Shown in pieces: positions 55,480 through 64,000 of a DNA stretch of 64,000 nucleotides. The notes under the pieces are model-generated. The model saw only the letters and a list, made by a program, of their open reading frames with translations, made no database searches and was not told where the DNA came from. Made by a program: the position numbers and the translations under genes. Source of the stretch: Bathymodiolus brooksi. Its lineage: Eukaryota; Mollusca; Bivalvia; Mytilida; Modiolidae. Location: NCBI GenBank assembly GCA_963680875.1, contig OY804590.1:19344640-19408639 (forward strand). Reading direction: 5' to 3'. How positions within the stretch are numbered: position 1 is the stretch's first letter; every line of letters starts with the position of its first letter.

Positions 55480-56435
55480 TAGGAACTATATATTTCAAAC
55501 ATAATCATATCTAATTAACCATGTGGCGGAGCACTAACAGGTAACAGACAGATTTGTCGACTAATAAAAACATAAATATATAATATACACAACGTATTTC
55601 TAGAATAACATTCACCAGGCAATTTATGTTTTACTTGAAATTAATGTAACTTCCGTCAGAATTTTTTAAGTTCCGCCTCAAGGGCTTGGTAGTATTTGAA
55701 TCTTCCCCAGCAACATATACCGTACTATTGTGATCGCTGTGGGTACACTCGGGGGGAGGGGGCAAGGGTGAGACTGGATTTGTTACAATTAAATATATCG
55801 TTGCCATCGAAAGTTCACATATAATTATATTTTATTGTATTTTTATGTAATATCAATATGCATGTATAATTGTTAGACGTGGTCATTGGTACCTCGCTAA
55901 TGATCACTCCCTCCCCCCCTCCACACACACACACTGTAAAGGGGCAGATTCTAAATATATTAAGAAATATATATATATAGAGAAATGTTTGTTAAAGTAC
56001 AAGGTCTGGCGATGATACCAACACAGAGTTCTCATGTTTTAATAAAAAATAAATAAATGCCGAATGCAGTGCGTCGGATACCAAAATAAATATGATCAAG
56101 ATTAGTAGATTGATTAGAATAATTTACAAGACACTCAACAGATACTACAACATTATGAAATGTCTAATCAGTATTCACTTAAAGTACAGTTAGCTTATCA
56201 CAGCCATACATTACACTTAAAACATCACTTACAATATAAACTTCAAAGCAGATTACATCATCAATTGACTAATAACTTTAAATGCACTAGACAAGTGATA
56301 GAACAAAAAAATAGATAATAAATACACAACTTTATTATCAAATCGATAAATAGAAATTAGAATGGCAATATGCGTTCAGCTTGAATTTATAACCAGGTGT
56401 ATAAATTAGATAAATACATCATCATTTCACTAAGA
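55480..56435. other. No gene seen; two G/C-skewed tracts
   Basis: 55750-55770 carries GGGGGGAGGGGGCAAGGG and 55905-55925 carries CCCTCCCCCCCTCCACACAC. Both fit G-quadruplex-forming tracts, on opposite strands about 150 bp apart. No exon or interspersed repeat recognised. Confidence 0.45.
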
Positions 56436-56439
56436 CGGA

Positions 56440-56522
56440 AGGTTTTGTGTCACACAAAATATGATGAAGGTTATTCCAGAAACGTGTCATGCGCACTAAA
56501 TTTGATATCTACGTTTTTAGTA
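56440..56522 (+). repeat. Hammerhead-type dispersed repeat, 3' half preserved
   Basis: ATATGATGAAGGTTATTCCA, GAAACGTGTCATGCGCACTA, AATTTGATATCTACGTTTTT. The GAAAC-GTC and the following ATGCGC segment are intact; the upstream GAGCGTAC is replaced, so helix I cannot form here. Confidence 0.68.
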
Positions 56523-56754
56523 ACCCTGTCTCAAGAATTGTGAGTGATGGGTCCTGTATATATGTATGTAAAGCGTATCACCGTTTTCCAGTTTCTACGA
56601 TTCTCCGATTAGATTGTATTCCTTTATAAAGGACATTCCGTGGTTGTAAGATGCGACTAAGCGTCCCCCTCCACACTTCTAACACGTTAGGAATTCCCAC
56701 AACAACACGTAACAAGCAACTGGTCACTAAACGTATATATATGCCTTAGTAGTC

Positions 56755-57010
56755 TGTTACAATCTAAAGAAAAGCTTGAAGGTGCCAAAGGGATAATCAG
56801 AAACCGTATATCACAGAAAGGGAGATAATTCAGTGGCCAAAAGAAAACTTACAACAGACAAACAATGACTTACAAAACTATACATTAAATTAAAAATCGA
56901 GCAACACGAACGCCACTAAAAACGAGGGTAAAATTAAATGCTCCAGAAGTATATGCAGTTCCTGGTCCACCAGTGGCACCCGTCGTGTTAACGTTAAACG
57001 ACACGAACAT
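56755..57010 (-). repeat. Retroelement 3' tail (family 1)
   Basis: On the - strand: ACGGGTGCCACTGGTGGACC, AGGAACTGCATATACTTCTG, GTTTTTAGTGGCGTTCGTGT, TGCTCGATTTTTAATTTAAT, GTAAGTCATTGTTTGTCTG, TTTTCTTTTGGCCACTGAAT, ATACGGTTTCTGATTATCCC, TTTGGCACCTTCAAGCTTTT. Confidence 0.78.
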
Positions 57011-57204
57011 CATGTCATACGGACAATTTCACATCTCCATTATATTGTCTTTGACCTCAATCAATTCCAAACCAGTGATGAGCGAAGATCATAACTTATA
57101 GCCGAAACTGATTGTAAAATAGTAGCAGCGCTGTAGATCCGCAAAGGGAATATGGACTGCTTGTAAATAAACGCTACTTTTGAATATTATGTTATCATTG
57201 TTTA

Positions 57205-57525
57205 TGTGAAGAAGGAACTGCTGACCTTTCTAGAGCACCTAAGTATGTTAATCGATCTCAAGTTTGTTGTGTATGTTTTGTAGATTGTTTGTCCTTTCTT
57301 TTTTGGCCATTATGTTGTTCGTCATTCATCGATTTACGGATTCTGATTAACCCTTTGATATCTTCAAACTCTTTTACTGGGATTCGTGTTGCTCGATCTT
57401 TAGTTTTCTGTGTAATGGTTCATAAATCTTCGTTTGTCCTTTTTCTTTTGGCCATTGTATTATCTGTCATTCGCTTTACCTCTTCTGATTGCCCCTTTGG
57501 TATCTTCACGCTTTTCTTATTGGTG
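57205..57525 (+). repeat. Two retroelement 3' tails joined head to tail
   Basis: The first tail runs 57205-57374: GAAGGAACTGCTGACCTTTC, GGCCATTATGTTGTTCGTCA, ATTTACGGATTCTGATTAAC, GATATCTTCAAACTCTTTT. The second begins at once, in mid-tail: ACTGGGATTCGTGTTGCTCG, ATCTTTAGTTTTCTGTGTAA, GGCCATTGTATTATCTGTCA, TTCTGATTGCCCCTTTGGTA, TCTTCACGCTTTTCTTA. Same orientation with no spacer: a natural dimer of 3' ends. Confidence 0.8.
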
Positions 57526-57639
57526 TATACATATAATATATATTACAGATGTCATGGTATCAATCATGTATAATAAACGCGTGAAAATATTCAATGCAAA
57601 CCGTGATAATGTCAGCACGACCATAGGTTCTCTAATCAT

Positions 57640-58660
57640 GTAATATGTCGGAATACTTGACCTGTTGACAGTTGTATATAGTTAGTAGTAAACTGGCACA
57701 TGCCATGTATCTACGTTCTTATCATATCGCTGTATATAATGAATGTGAAATTCAAGAACAACATCTGTATATAACTCTGCGTGAAAGGAAAACTGAATTC
57801 ACATTACTTTTTTTCTACATACATTTCTCAGAGGGGGGAGTGGGAAGAGGGGGGGGGGGGACAATCCCGGTAATAGAATAGGAGATAGGACATGTTTTCT
57901 GCGCTTCCGGGTATATTTAAAGTTTGTTCGGTATAGATCAAATATACAGCTCGTCCCCTCATTGTACGCAAAAAAGCGTCTCATGTATATGGAATGCCAC
58001 ATTCTTTTCACGCAATATAATCATGCCACAAAATGACATGGTTTGTCCATTGTGGATTACGGCAACTAATATAAGTTATAAGCTCCATAGTGACCGACTA
58101 TGCTTATTTAGACGGTCAGTAAATCGTTGAAGTGTTCGCGAGGGAGCTTAACACATGTCTGTACGATGTTGATCTATAACTTGAAACAGTAACTAAGTTT
58201 TTGTCCACGAACTATGTTTGACGGACTTTGCTGGAAGTTATAAGGCTAAATACGTAATGGTCACTAGGTAAAATTAAGCGCCACCCACTGACCTTTTGTA
58301 ATCTTCCATCTGCATCGTTTCATAACTGCACATTTATCTATCGTCTGTATCGCTGTGCAACGGAGTAACGTAACACAATGGACAAAAAGGGAAGATTTGT
58401 TTCAACTACCGATGAGGAAATCGAACAAAAGAGACTTAAAGGGATATTGTCTACCAGCTGCGTAATTTTTTCATACCCAAAATTATTGTCGATTTCCGTA
58501 CTGACCTTCATAAAATGAAGATTAAACACCGAATTATTGATGAATACGCTCCGAAACGTTGTTTTTTCGACTAAAAAAGCTGACCATCGTTACCGGAAGC
58601 TATTTAATTATGCACTGACCTGGGCGAGGCCAACTCTATTTATTTATCTATTTTTATGTC
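57640..58660. other. Region upstream of the + strand gene; G-rich tract
   Basis: Mostly unassigned. At 57830-57862 a purine run with four G-tracts (GGGGGG-AGT-GGG-AAGA-G12) could form a G-quadruplex. A 5' untranslated exon or promoter for the gene that starts at 58681 could lie here but I cannot place a TATA box or initiator with any confidence. Confidence 0.35.
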
Positions 58661-58662
58661 AG

Positions 58663-58692
58663 TAGCCCGGATGCTGCAGCATGGATATTGAG
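58663..58692 (+). CDS. Start exon of P2X7-C-domain-like gene
   Basis: A 30-bp exon bounded by a good acceptor (TTTTTATGTCAG before it) and a consensus donor (GTAAGT after it). It ends with ATG GAT ATT GAG, giving M-D-I-E in phase 0. A TAG lies in the same frame at the very start of the exon, so the ATG at 58681 is the first possible start if the acceptor is right; the bases before it would be 5' UTR. The next recognised exon (60185-60367) also begins in phase 0, so the two join without a frame change. Inference from splice signals only; an extra exon in the 1.5-kb intron is possible. Confidence 0.5.
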
Positions 58693-59334
58693 GTAAGTTT
58701 CTATAAAAGTTGAGGAAAAAAGCTATTTGCGAACCGATTGTATCTAAAAGACGTAGAATAAATAATTTCTGTATCAGGAATAGATTTTCTTTGATGAAAA
58801 CTACATGCCTTAACAGATTCAGCCGATATTTCCACGATAACCATTGAAAACATGCCAGGAGGCACCCCATGGGGACAAGCTCAACTACGTATTTTCGATC
58901 GGAAATTTTTGCCGGCGTTAAAAATAACTAAATTAGTTTTTTTCTTCTTATAAGTTATGAAGTTGTTCCCCGAGATTTTGATACACGTGTTAAATTAATT
59001 TATTTTAGCCAGTTTTACCGACAATATGAAAACAGAGACATACACGTAGAACACTGAAATACATGTCTGATGAAAACGAATGACGTAGCCAGTGTTGTTT
59101 TATTTGTTAATTGACTGGAATGTTTCAGAGAAATTTGGGCTGGATTAGAAACAAAAGAGACCTTACTTCTAGTTCCACAAAACAGTTGCTGCAAAATAAT
59201 ATGGGACTGACCATTTACCTTGAAGGGGGCTATGTAGACATGTTTTTTTCAGACGCCACAGAAATCATATTTTCTTATTTTCCGGCGAAGTGCCAATCTA
59301 ATTAAAACAAGGTTAACTGTGATCTAATGCTCAC

Positions 59335-59662
59335 TTATGATACCCCTGCCACTTCCCATGATATGGGGTACCTATATGAAGCTTGTGACCAAATACCAGA
59401 TTTCTGCCATCAATAGTTGTTGAGAAAAATGTGCATATATGTTCAATGTGGATAAAAACCAACTAAGTCGGCAAACAGGAAGTAAGAATTTGATGGTTCC
59501 AAAAAACGCTTCCCACGATATGGCATACCTATATGAAGCTTGTGACCAAATATCAGATTTCTGCCATCAATATTTGCTGAGAAAAATGTGACGAAAAATA
59601 GTTTGGAAGGACGGACGGACAGAGGTAAAACAGTATACCCCCTCCCCCTTCGGGGGTATAAT
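59335..59662 (+). mobile_element. Dispersed element ending in GGACGGACGGACAG and a hairpin
   Basis: An internal segment (ACCTATATGAAGCTTGTGAC, CAAATACCAGATTTCTGCCA, TCAATAGTTGTTGAGAAAAA) is present twice, at 59370 and 59530. The 3' part reads GGAAGGACGGACGGACAGAG, GTAAAACAGTATACCCCCTC, CCCCTTCGGGGGTATAATTA; the last forms a hairpin with TATACCCC...GGGGTATA. The matching end at 61840-61986 shows it is a repeat family. It lies in the intron of the + strand gene. Confidence 0.75.
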
Positions 59663-59664
59663 TA

Positions 59665-60180
59665 GATCTAAAATAGGGAGCAAGTGCGTAGATCTAATTT
59701 TAATTATATTGGCGAAGTGCTGGAATAATTTTTTTTCTTCAAAGTTTTGTATATGATTATACTGTGAAAATGGCAAGTATATGAATACTATGAAAATGTC
59801 AAGTCGGAATATATTTTTTTCTCCTATCCAGCCAAATTGTTTTCTTCAAGATTCAGAATCAAAATAATTTTTTAGGAAAAAAACCATAAAATTAAAATTG
59901 AATAGCTTGAGGGGTAAATTGATAAAATAAAATTGCAAGACCAAAATGGTTCTCCCATATACCAACAAAAAAAAACGAAATAAAACTGTGGTCATAATAA
60001 AGTCCCACGAGAAAATCTTTCCTTCCAAAATAAGACTTTTTTTTTATTTCTCTAAACTGAATTTGTGCAAACTATTTCACTTATAATGAATTATATTTCT
60101 TTTTTAAATAGCTCATTTTTCTAGATGAATGTATAACCATCTGTCTTTACTCTGTTTTTATTAAATCTCTTGTCTTTATT
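59665..60180. other. Intron sequence, nothing else recognised
   Basis: AT-rich intron between the element at 59335 and the acceptor at 60184. Short ORFs show no motif. Confidence 0.45.
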
Positions 60181-60184
60181 ACAG

Positions 60185-60367
60185 GACGAGGATTACAACA
60201 GATCCAATAGGTATGCAGCCTACCGCCAGTATACCATTTGGGCACATGGCCGACTTGGAGCTGGGGTCAGACATGTGATCCCAAGCTGTTGCACTTGGAA
60301 AATTAGGGACAAGTATCCTGATCTATATGGACAATACAAGGGTTTCATTCCTAGACGATTTAATTAA
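60185..60367 (+). CDS. P2X7 C-terminal-domain-like protein, last exon
   Basis: Sixty codons and a stop, preceded by a clean acceptor (CTTTATTACAG). The translation contains [39 protein letters not shown] and YGQYKGF. This pattern (R-Y-x-A-Y-R-Q, W-x-x-G-x-L-G-x-x-x-R-x-x-x-P-S-C, I-R-x-x-[FY]-P, Y-x-G-F) is that of the C-terminal half of the intracellular domain of vertebrate P2X7 receptors, which in invertebrates is common in stand-alone proteins. Only the C-terminal half is present: the Zn-binding cysteine cluster and H-P-G-F segment expected upstream were not found, and no channel domain is present. With the exon at 58663 the protein is 64 residues. The two Cys of PSCC may belong to a metal site. 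It may be a small paralogue or a partial gene copy. Confidence 0.75.
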   Translation, partial: DEDYNRSNRYAAYRQYTIWAHGRLGAGVRHVIPSCCTWKIRDKYPDLYGQYKGFIPRRFN

Positions 60368-60404
60368 AACTTGTTCATGAAATATTTTGTATTTTATCCC
60401 ATAT

Positions 60405-60550
60405 ACCCTAATGATAAAGTTTACCACTTGCTTCCCTATGGTCGGTGGTTGTCCGGGTACTCTGGCTTCCTCCACCACTAAAACTGGTCACCATGATATA
60501 GCTGAAATATTGCTGAAAGTGGCATTAAAACACCAAAAATAAAAAATAAA
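60405..60550 (+). mobile_element. SINE2, 3' half
   Basis: ATGATAAAGTTTACCACTTG, CTTCCCTATGGTCGGTGGTT, GTCCGGGTACTCTGGCTTCC, TCCACCACTAAAACTGGTCA, CCATGATATAGCTGAAATAT, TGCTGAAAGTGGCATTAAAA, CACCAAAAATAAAAAAT. Begins 40 bp past the stop codon of the + strand gene, so it may lie in its 3' UTR. Confidence 0.8.
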
Positions 60551-60694
60551 TCAACCCTAATGAGTTGTTAATTACACAAGTTGGTCAGTTGGAATTGTAA
60601 ATTTAATTTGAAAGTTTTGCCATCTTATTATTATTTTTTGTTCTATCAGCACTGACAACTTCTTCTAAAATGGACTGACAGTCTTTTATATAAT

Positions 60695-61060
60695 TCAAAA
60701 CCAAACTTGGCAGAGATGTTTTCTATGAGGTCCTACACAAGAGTTGTTACTTTTGTGCAGATTCGTCAAAAAACATGGCCACCATGTGACTTTGAAAATT
60801 CTGATTGGTCGATTTTCAAGAAACTTCTTCTTAAGAACCGCTGAAGGGATTGAAATGAAATCTGGTATATATGTTCCTATGAATGTTTTTAACATGTGTT
60901 GTTACTGTTTGCGCCATTTGAAAATTCAAAATGGCCACCAGCGGAGGTCAAAGTTTGCATTGAAACCCTATGGGAAACAACATTTTCATCTTCTTCTTGA
61001 GAACAGCCGAACAGAATTTAACCAAACTTGGCAGAGATGTTTCTTGTGAGGTCCTAAAAA
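60695..61060. repeat. Dispersed repeat with duplicated segment
   Basis: CCAAACTTGGCAGAGATGTT and ATGAGGTCCTA / GTGAGGTCCTA occur at 60702 and again at 61020. Between them are AACATGGCCACCATGTGACT, TCTGATTGGTCGATTTTCAA, TTGAAAATTCAAAATGGCCA and CTTCTTCTTGAGAAC. The ORF through it is a chance frame. Confidence 0.6.
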
Positions 61061-61387
61061 GTTGTCCTGGTTTGTACTAACTAGACCAACACACTGAGTG
61101 CTATCATTATTGTGCATTGGACAATTTGTAATGCCCATTATCCTGACTTGGGTACTTTTCTGCTCTAAATGTGCAGAACTTCTGTTAGACCAGGAAAAAC
61201 AAAGAGTGACAATCTAAATTTATTTTATGCGACAATATAATCAATTGTTTTGTCTTGGTCTTCAAATCTGGATTTCTGAGATGCTACAATATTATCCTGA
61301 GTTGGAGGTTGTGGAATTGGTGCAAGATGGACCGAGATTCTTCTGGGATCATCTACTTCCAACTGCACACGTTAATTCATTCCTTCA

Positions 61388-61502
61388 TTATCTTGCAGTC
61401 TCATACAAATGATGACCCTTAATAGTCTTGGAACATGACTTGTCAGCTTTAACAGGCTGCACGGACCATCTAGCTGTCTTTTTGTTGTAACTTCTCTGCC
61501 AC
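61388..61502 (-). CDS. Unrecognised protein, last exon
   Basis: Read on the - strand, an acceptor (TTTTTCTACTTCAG) is followed by 115 bp ending in a TAA. One base completes the codon left over from exon 62086-62175 (AG + G = Arg), then WQRSYNKKTARWSVQPVKAD and KSCSKTIKGHHLYETAR. Basic, Lys/Arg-rich. I do not recognise a domain; W-S-V-Q-P-V-K looks like a conserved core but I cannot name a family. The phase agreement across three exons is the main evidence that this is a gene. It ends about 1 kb from the stop of the convergent + strand gene. Confidence 0.62.
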
Positions 61503-61839
61503 CTGAAGTAGAAAAATACATACAATGTAATTTACAAGAATAAAACAATAGAATTGAGATTATGATCTATGGAGCCCTAACTTTCAATTCAAGATGAATA
61601 TCTCGAATGTATAGTGAATGAGCAACTAAACATATCATTACAAGTCCACTTTATGAAGGATTTGAGTGATTTGTAGACAGATTTTAGGTTGTGGTCATCC
61701 CTCAAGAAGTTCTACGGCAGGCATCACGAGCTGGTCAAATCAGAACTGATCTTCATTTGTTGTTGATGTCTTTCCCTTCATCGGATGGGACTTCTACTGG
61801 ACTTGACCATGGACAATGCAGCGGGTTTGCGACTTTCGA

Positions 61840-61986
61840 TTGACCCTTCTGAAGCCTATGATCAAATATCAGATTGCTGCCATAAATAATTACTGAGAAA
61901 AATGTTATGAACATCTTGGGACGAACGGACGGACAGAGGTAAAACAGTATACCCCCCCCCCCCTTCCAGTGGAGCGGGAGTATAAT
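61840..61986 (-). mobile_element. Dispersed element, end with GACGGACGG and hairpin
   Basis: Related to 59335-59662 and in the same direction as written on the + strand: CCTATGATCAAATATCAGAT, TGCTGCCATAAATAATTACT, GAGAAAAATGTTATGAACAT, GGACGAACGGACGGACAGAG, GTAAAACAGTATACCCCCCC, GGAGCGGGAGTATAATAA. It sits in the last intron of the - strand gene. The strand label is arbitrary. Confidence 0.7.
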
Positions 61987-62085
61987 AAAGCTCCTATGAC
62001 ATATGATCATGCATGGTTCTGTTATTAGGACAAAATTTCAAGTATGTAAGTTACAACTGAAACATATGAAATTAACATGACAAAC

Positions 62086-62175
62086 CTTAGAGTGAAGTTG
62101 AGGCTAGGTTCAAAATCTCCATCGTCAGAATCATCACCAACATCACTGCCCTCTTCAGTAATATCTATTGAGAGA
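62086..62175 (-). CDS. Unrecognised protein, internal exon
   Basis: Ninety bp with an acceptor TTTATTCTTACAG and donor GTTTGT. Translated in the phase set by both neighbours: LSIDITEEGSDVGDDSDDGD and FEPSLNFTL, strongly acidic. One base (T) pairs with GA from the upstream exon to give Asp, and AG at its end is completed by the G of the next exon. Asp/Glu/Ser-rich linkers of this sort are common in nuclear proteins, but no function can be assigned. Confidence 0.66.
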
Positions 62176-62640
62176 CTGTAAGAATAAAAAATAATTGTTT
62201 ATTACAGTGTATGTGTATAATATCGAAACAAATTTTGTTATATGGTTCTGATGTGCAGCTGTATAACGAAAAAGCTTTTCAAAATAATATTAAATCTATA
62301 TACATGTATCCAGCACACATCTACACAACCCAATATAAAGAGACAAAATTACATCAAAGTTCCAGGAAAAAATTTGGTGCGCCAATTCTGTCCCAGTTTG
62401 GTTTCATTCCCGTAAGTAGCTAAGGAGGACTGGCCATTTCAGCTTGTGGATTGATGAAAATGTAACGATGACGTAGAAGCCAACATGATCCCTATATAAT
62501 ATAGCTACTAGTAGTATCACTATGCAAGCCACAATAATTAATAGGAAACTGTTATACAAGTGACTGTGTTGAACAATATTGACAATGTTACCTATAAACA
62601 TAATGTAGAATATGTCTAATCTTTAACAAAATGAACATAC

Positions 62641-62745
62641 TCAAATGGGTTCACAAATGAACTCGATTTCTCCAGTTTCATCCGTTTCGTTGAAATGTGA
62701 TGGCTGCTCATTTCTTCTACTCTAGAAATACCTTGGTCAAAATAT
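62641..62745 (-). CDS. Unrecognised protein, internal exon
   Basis: 105 bp with acceptor (GATTTAG) and a perfect donor GTATGT. Translation: YFDQGISRVEEMSSHHISTK and RMKLEKSSSFVNPF, plus GA carried into the next exon. The upstream part of the gene was not found; the next 1.3 kb to the window edge contains a transposable element (63007-63671), so the rest probably lies beyond 64000 or in a small exon I missed. Confidence 0.62.
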
Positions 62746-63006
62746 CTAAATCAAAAGTACAAATATCAATCACTACAAAATCACATTTGTCTGAAATTAC
62801 CAGTTTTTGTAGTAATTTGCCTAAAAAATTAAGATAATTTTACAAAAACCTGCATGATTTTAACACAGACATGGGCCATCGGTCTACTGTTAAATTCACA
62901 CCCTGTGAAACATGCAAATTGCTATGGATCTTCACATTATTTCTTAAAAATCTTGTTTATAAATCATACTTACAAGATCCAAACTAAACAAGGGCAAAGC
63001 GTGGCG

Positions 63007-63671
63007 TATCCCCTCGCCTAAAAATTTGACCCGGTGACCTTGACCTTTGACTTTGAAAATCAATAGGGTTTCAGATTCTCTTAAGGACTAAGTATGTACC
63101 AAGTTTGGTCAAAATCCATTGAAGGATGTTGATTCTAGAGTGTTCACAAGGATGTTACGCAGTAAAATTTTGACCCGGTTATCTTGACCTTTGACCTATG
63201 AGGTTATGACCTTGAAAAACAATAGGGTTTCGGTTATCTTAAGGACTAAGTATGTACCAAGTTTTGTCAAAAATCCATTGAAGGATGTTGATTCTAGTGT
63301 TCACAAGGATGTTATGCGGTAAAAATTTGAGCCTGTGACCTTGATCTTTGACATATGACCTTGAAAATCAATAGGGTTCCAGACTCTCTTAAGGACTAAG
63401 TATGTACCAAGTTTGGTCAAAATCCATTGAAGGATGTTGATTCTAGAGTGTTCACAAGGATGTTACGCAGTAAAAATTTGACCCTGTGACCTTGACCTTT
63501 GACCTTGAAAATCAATAGGGTTTCAAATTCTCTTAAGGACTAAGTATGTACCAAGTTTGGTCAAAATCCATCGAAGGATGTTGATTCTAGAGTGTTCACA
63601 AGGATGTGACGGACGGAGAGACGGACGGTAGCGTTACTATATCCCTTCGCATCTTCGTTGGCGAGGGGATA
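63007..63671. mobile_element. Non-autonomous element with 12-bp terminal inverted repeats and internal tandem repeats
   Basis: The left end TATCCCCTCGCC (63007-63018) is the exact reverse complement of the right end GGCGAGGGGATA (63660-63671). Inside are about four direct repeats of 143-158 bp starting near 63018, 63161, 63319 and 63470, each with AATTTGACC, GACCTTGACCTTTGAC, CAATAGGGTTTC, TCTTAAGGACTAAGTATGTA, CCAAGTTTGGTCAAAATCCA and GATGTTGATTCTAGAGTGTT. The right end has GACGGACGGAGAGACGGACG and a terminal hairpin (TATCCCTTCGC...GCGAGGGGATA). No coding capacity. It lies upstream of the - strand gene's recognised exons, probably in an intron. Confidence 0.85.
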
Positions 63672-63674
63672 AAA

Positions 63675-64000
63675 AGCAGTTCAAATGACAATTCTTTAAA
63701 TAGAAAGCCTTTATATGAAAAATACATATTGATTTCCCTCTATCATGTCTATGTTGATAATTCTAAGATAGTAAAGTATAATTTTGGCTCCCTGAACTAA
63801 AAATTATGCCCAAAATTGTTGAAATGTAGTCAAAAACTAGTTAATGTAATGTTTTTAGAATAGTCAAGAAATAAACTTGGTTTGCATAAGGAAATTGAAA
63901 ACGATTTTCATTTAGTCATAGTCTAAACTATGTAGTTCAGGACATTTCAGTAAAATTTTATAGTCAGATATATAGAAAAGTTTCTGAAACTTGCAAATTT
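63675..64000. other. AT-rich end of window, nothing recognised
   Basis: No exon of the - strand gene could be placed here. Confidence 0.4.

Noticed and set aside
58377..58520. ATG-initiated frame beginning M-D-K-K-G-R-F-V as a first exon
   Set aside because: The start context and acidic/basic composition are suggestive of a gene start, but no convincing donor follows and the frame ends after about 46 codons. Kept out for lack of support.
59130..59305. An extra exon of the + strand gene (acceptor-like TGTTTCAG before RNLGWIRNKRDL)
   Set aside because: Open in phase 0, but no good donor and no recognised domain. The phase of the 58663 and 60185 exons already matches without it.
61227..61412. 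61-codon + strand ORF
   Set aside because: It overlaps the last exon of the - strand gene, which has splice and phase support; no motif recognised.
62960..62985. A 10-bp micro-exon on the - strand between TTGTTTAG and GTAAGTATG
   Set aside because: Splice motifs are good, but such a short exon beside a transposable element cannot be trusted without transcript data.
1..64000. Telomeric repeats or a centromere call based on the 10-kb array
   Set aside because: No TTAGGG-type repeats are present. A 10-kb array of 62-bp units alone is not evidence of a centromere; chromatin data would be needed.

Overview
This is eukaryotic DNA and looks like a lophotrochozoan, most probably a marine mollusc (bivalve or gastropod). 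It is AT-rich and gene-poor, and I see no bacterial-style operons. It is packed with diverged tRNA-derived SINEs, 5'-truncated retroelement tails, foldback elements, a Tc1-type transposon and large tandem arrays. Mollusc origin is inferred from the style of the repeats (SINE tails ending in ACTC runs, elements ending in GACGGACGG next to a hairpin); I could not run a search. Most short ORFs are chance frames in repeats.

Layout. 1-10.6 kb: mosaic of SINEs, retroelement 3' tails, a repeat family with a hammerhead-like core, a 5 x 30 bp tandem repeat, a SINE inserted in a SINE, and a foldback element. 10.66-21.12 kb: about 169 copies of a 62-bp unit. 21.3-27.2 kb: a ~150-bp tandem repeat carrying a mariner-like terminus, SINEs, a reverse transcriptase (RT) fragment and a 160-bp foldback. 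27.9-34.2 kb: a locally triplicated segment, one copy with a retroelement insertion whose empty site survives in another copy. 34.56-37.56 kb: about 100 copies of a 30-bp unit. 37.6-57.5 kb: more SINEs, RT pseudogenes, a 6 x 105 bp tandem repeat and an internally deleted Tc1 element. 57.6-64 kb: the only part with believable host genes.

Host genes. On the + strand a start exon (58663-58692) joins in phase to an exon at 60185-60367, giving a 64-residue protein that resembles the intracellular C-terminal domain of the P2X7 receptor. On the - strand three consecutive exons (62745-62641, 62175-62086, 61502-61388) have canonical splice sites and matching phases and give the C-terminus of an unrecognised acidic/basic protein. 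The two genes converge.

Unifying observation. The two big satellites look different but both derive from the same few dozen bases at the 3' end of one retroelement family. Ordinary single copies of that 3' tail occur about fifteen times in the window, four of them attached to RT-coding remnants. This points to repeated birth of satellite DNA from a retroelement 3' terminus.
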